Below, in pieces: positions 62,451 through 64,000 of a stretch of DNA of 64,000 nt (position 1 is the stretch's first letter; each line of letters starts with the position of its first letter). Origin of the DNA: Streptomyces sp. P9-A2 (GTDB lineage: Bacteria; Actinomycetota; Actinomycetes; Streptomycetales; Streptomycetaceae); the NCBI RefSeq assembly GCF_036634175.1, contig NZ_JAZIFX010000001.1:2480001-2544000 (forward strand), read 5' to 3'. The position numbers were made by a program, and so were the translations under genes. The notes under the pieces were generated by a model that saw only the letters and a list, made by a program, of their open reading frames with translations, was not told the DNA's origin and made no database searches.

Positions 62451-62495
62451 CCGGTCACCCTATGCAAGCGCGGTCGGCGTGGACAGGGGCTCGGA

Positions 62496-63092
62496 TCACT
62501 TGCCCTCGACAGGGCGACAGGAGGGGTACTGGTCGCACCACACGGTCGTCGTGACGGTGACCGTGACGGTGGGTCGCGGGCCGCGGTCCGTGGGCTCGCC
62601 CACCGCCGGCGGACTGGTGGCGTCGCAGTCGCCCAGGCCGTCGACCCGGAACACCTGTTTGCCGTCCACCTTCGCGGTGATGTCCCCGCGCACACAGGCG
62701 CCGTTGACGGCGTGGGTGATCTTCCCGGTGACGGTGATCTCCTTGCCGCTCTCGGTCTCCCCGTCGCAGTCCACGGTAGCCACGGTCCTCGCGCTCGCGC
62801 TCGCGGACCGCGACGACGCGCTCGCGTCGTTCCCGTAGGAGGCGGCGCAGTTGAGCCACCGCACGCCGTCCTTCTGGCGGTTGAGCTCCTCCGTGACCGT
62901 CTCGTCGGTCGTGAGTGCCACCGCGGCCGAGCCGACCGAGCCCGGCTCGCACGCCACCGCCCCGCCCACGGCGGCCACGGCGAACCCCACGGCCAGTACC
63001 GGCCGCCGCCACCGTGCCCCTCGCCGGGTCCTTGACCACGACCTCGGCCGGGTCCCGCGCCAACTCCCTGTCAGTGCCCTCTTGGACGCCAT
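62496..63092 (-). CDS. Secreted lipoprotein-like protein with DUF4333-type domain
   Basis: A 198-residue protein starting at ATG 63092. After an arginine-rich N-region and hydrophobic helix, GAVAC gives a probable lipobox with C48. The next part (TTDETVTEELNRQKDGVRWLNCAASYGND) and ITVTGKITHAVNGACVRGDIT resemble DUF4333-like domains of actinobacterial surface proteins, with paired cysteines. The tail is Thr/Pro/Val-rich with CDQYPSCRP. It ends 45 nt before the tricorn-protease start on the same strand. Function unknown. The long arginine-rich leader could mean that the true start is further in, but no better start is evident. Confidence 0.7.
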   Translation of the reverse strand: MASKRALTGSWRGTRPRSWSRTRRGARWRRPVLAVGFAVAAVGGAVACEPGSVGSAAVALTTDETVTEELNRQKDGVRWLNCAASYGNDASASSRSASASARTVATVDCDGETESGKEITVTGKITHAVNGACVRGDITAKVDGKQVFRVDGLGDCDATSPPAVGEPTDRGPRPTVTVTVTTTVWCDQYPSCRPVEGK

Positions 63093-63163
63093 GAACGGCA
63101 GCCTGCCACCGTCCCGGGCGTGACGGTAGGGCGCATACGGCCACCGCGCACTACCGTGGGCGG

Positions 63164-63556
63164 ATGCGCAGCGAACGCCGGCTCAGAAGGCTCGTCGTGG
63201 ACGGTCCCGTCACTGGTGGGACAGCCGTCTATCTGTGGTCGGTGCGTCATCGGCACAGTACCGAGGACCCCTGTCAGGAGGTACTCACCCTGCATGGCGA
63301 CGGGAGGACGGCGCGCCTCGTGTTCCGGGGCGGCGAGGGGCGTTTCGTCCCCGACGGCTTCCTGCACTCGGGGTGCGTGGCCGTCAGTGGCCAGGGGACG
63401 CTGAACCTGCACGAGCCCGGTGTCGTACGGGCCTTCATCGACGAGGCGGCCCGGCGCGGGCTGCTCCCCGGGGCCGGATCCGGGCCCGGTTCCGCGGAGC
63501 TCGACGGCTGGGAGCTGTTCCCCGCGGTCGCCGCCGGCCGCGCGGCGGACGACTGA
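63164..63556 (+). CDS. Conserved hypothetical protein
   Basis: A 130-residue protein starting at ATG 63164, divergent from the lipoprotein gene. The N-terminal part is a beta-rich segment (LVVDGPVTGGTAVYLWSVRHRHS). A central RLVFRGGEGRFVPDGFLHSGCVAVSG and a C-terminal helix (EPGVVRAFIDEAARRGLLPG) suggest an alpha/beta fold with no signal peptide. I recognise it as a Streptomyces-wide protein near rsmE but do not know its function. No metal or catalytic motif was seen. Confidence 0.7.
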   Translation: MRSERRLRRLVVDGPVTGGTAVYLWSVRHRHSTEDPCQEVLTLHGDGRTARLVFRGGEGRFVPDGFLHSGCVAVSGQGTLNLHEPGVVRAFIDEAARRGLLPGAGSGPGSAELDGWELFPAVAAGRAADD

Positions 63557-63598
63557 CCGGGGCCCGGCAGCGCGGACCGTCAGGGGCCCGGGGCCCGG

Positions 63599-63659
63599 CA
63601 GCCCGGACCCGTCACGACCAGCGGCCCGACAGCCCGGCCCGTCACGACCAGCGGCCCGT
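63599..63659. repeat. 30-bp tandem duplication at the rsmE stop codon
   Basis: Two near-identical units, CAGCCCGG(AC)CCCGTCACGACCAGCGGCCCG in form, occupy 63599-63629 and 63630-63659. The second copy contains the last codons and stop of rsmE on the minus strand (TGG TCG TGA), and the first is a downstream duplicate of them. Confidence 0.75.
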
Positions 63660-64000
63660 GCGGGCCAGGAGTACGGCCGTCGCCGCGGTGCCGGCGGTGG
63701 AGGTGCGCAGGACGCTGCGGCCCAGGCGGTAGGGCTTGGCGCCGGCCTGCGCGAAGAGCTCCAACTCCTCCGGCGAGACGCCGCCTTCGGGGCCGACGAC
63801 CAGCACGATGCTTCCGGAGGAGGGGAGTTCGGCCCTCGCGAGGGGTTCGGTTCCGCTCTCGTGGAGGACGGCGGCGAAGTCCGCTTCGGCGAGAAGTGAC
63901 GCAACCTGTCGGGTCGTGGCCGCGTCCGCGACCTCCGGGAAGCGCGTACGGCGGGACTGCTTGCCGGCCTCGCGGGCCGTCGCCCGCCATTTGCCGAGGG
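63642..64000 (-). CDS. rsmE: 16S rRNA (uracil1498-N3)-methyltransferase, 3' part only
   Basis: The C-terminal 119 codons of a SPOUT-family methyltransferase; the start lies beyond the window end. Visible: KQSRRTRFPEV, the SAM-binding knot with VLVVGPEGGVSPEELELF, and LGRSVLRTSTAGTAATAVLLA, the RsmE-type knot end (LGxxxLRTxTA). It methylates N3 of U1498 of 16S rRNA. Its stop codon at 63642 lies in a 30-bp tandem duplication. It converges on the 63164-63556 gene. Confidence 0.93.
   Translation of the reverse strand, partial: LGKWRATAREAGKQSRRTRFPEVADAATTRQVASLLAEADFAAVLHESGTEPLARAELPSSGSIVLVVGPEGGVSPEELELFAQAGAKPYRLGRSVLRTSTAGTAATAVLLARTGRWS

Overview
The window is about 73% G+C with GTG/TTG starts, Shine-Dalgarno sites, rare TTA codons and families typical of Streptomyces (Tat-exported PhoX, DUF397/XRE regulators, tricorn-like protease, LAxTG anchoring). 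From memory, the gene order (nas, nir, ppdK, glyS, znu-zur, uppS, recO, leuA, era, ybeY, phoH, rnz, tricorn protease) follows the Streptomyces coelicolor core-chromosome stretch around SCO2473-SCO2551. I identify it as the conserved chromosome core of a Streptomyces species. No prophage, IS element, CRISPR array, rRNA or tRNA was seen.

Layout. 0-16 kb: nitrate/nitrite assimilation (nitrate reductase catalytic subunit at 166-2340; reductase, NirB and NirD at 7094-11327). The two units share an almost identical GlnR-like promoter and leader. Between and after them are a class F sortase, an HxlR regulator with a divergent imine-reductase-like gene, a TauE permease, an SDR, a PhoX-like phosphatase, an excalibur LAETG protein and an ArsR regulator with a striking operator. 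16-31 kb: housekeeping genes: ppdK, a membrane sulfatase-type protein, dusB, an MFS exporter, glyS, the Zur-regulated zinc importer with zur itself, uppS and recO. 31-33 kb: a WhiJ-like XRE/DUF397 regulatory pair with two divergent small genes, one carrying a TTA codon.

33.7-41.4 kb: the most interesting part, a compact minus-strand cassette of six genes reading from 41059 down to 34091. It holds an NNMT-like methyltransferase, a 613-residue protein with a TTA codon, a MinD/ParA-like protein whose P-loop lysine is arginine, two conserved proteins of unknown function and a two-helix membrane protein. Five of them match, from memory, the families named after SCO2521-SCO2525, which have no assigned function. 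A truncated LuxR regulator lies at its downstream edge.

41-64 kb: a GNAT acetyltransferase, a TerB-like protein, leuA with a four-leucine leader peptide, a protealysin-type M4 protease with its emfourin inhibitor, a GH1 glucosidase, the era and phoH-ybeY-corC groups, a PfkB kinase, glucarate dehydratase, adenine deaminase, RNase Z, a HIT protein, a tricorn-type protease and, cut by the window end, rsmE. Many intergenic spaces hold short tandem repeats or long perfect hairpins, which look like bidirectional terminators between convergent genes.
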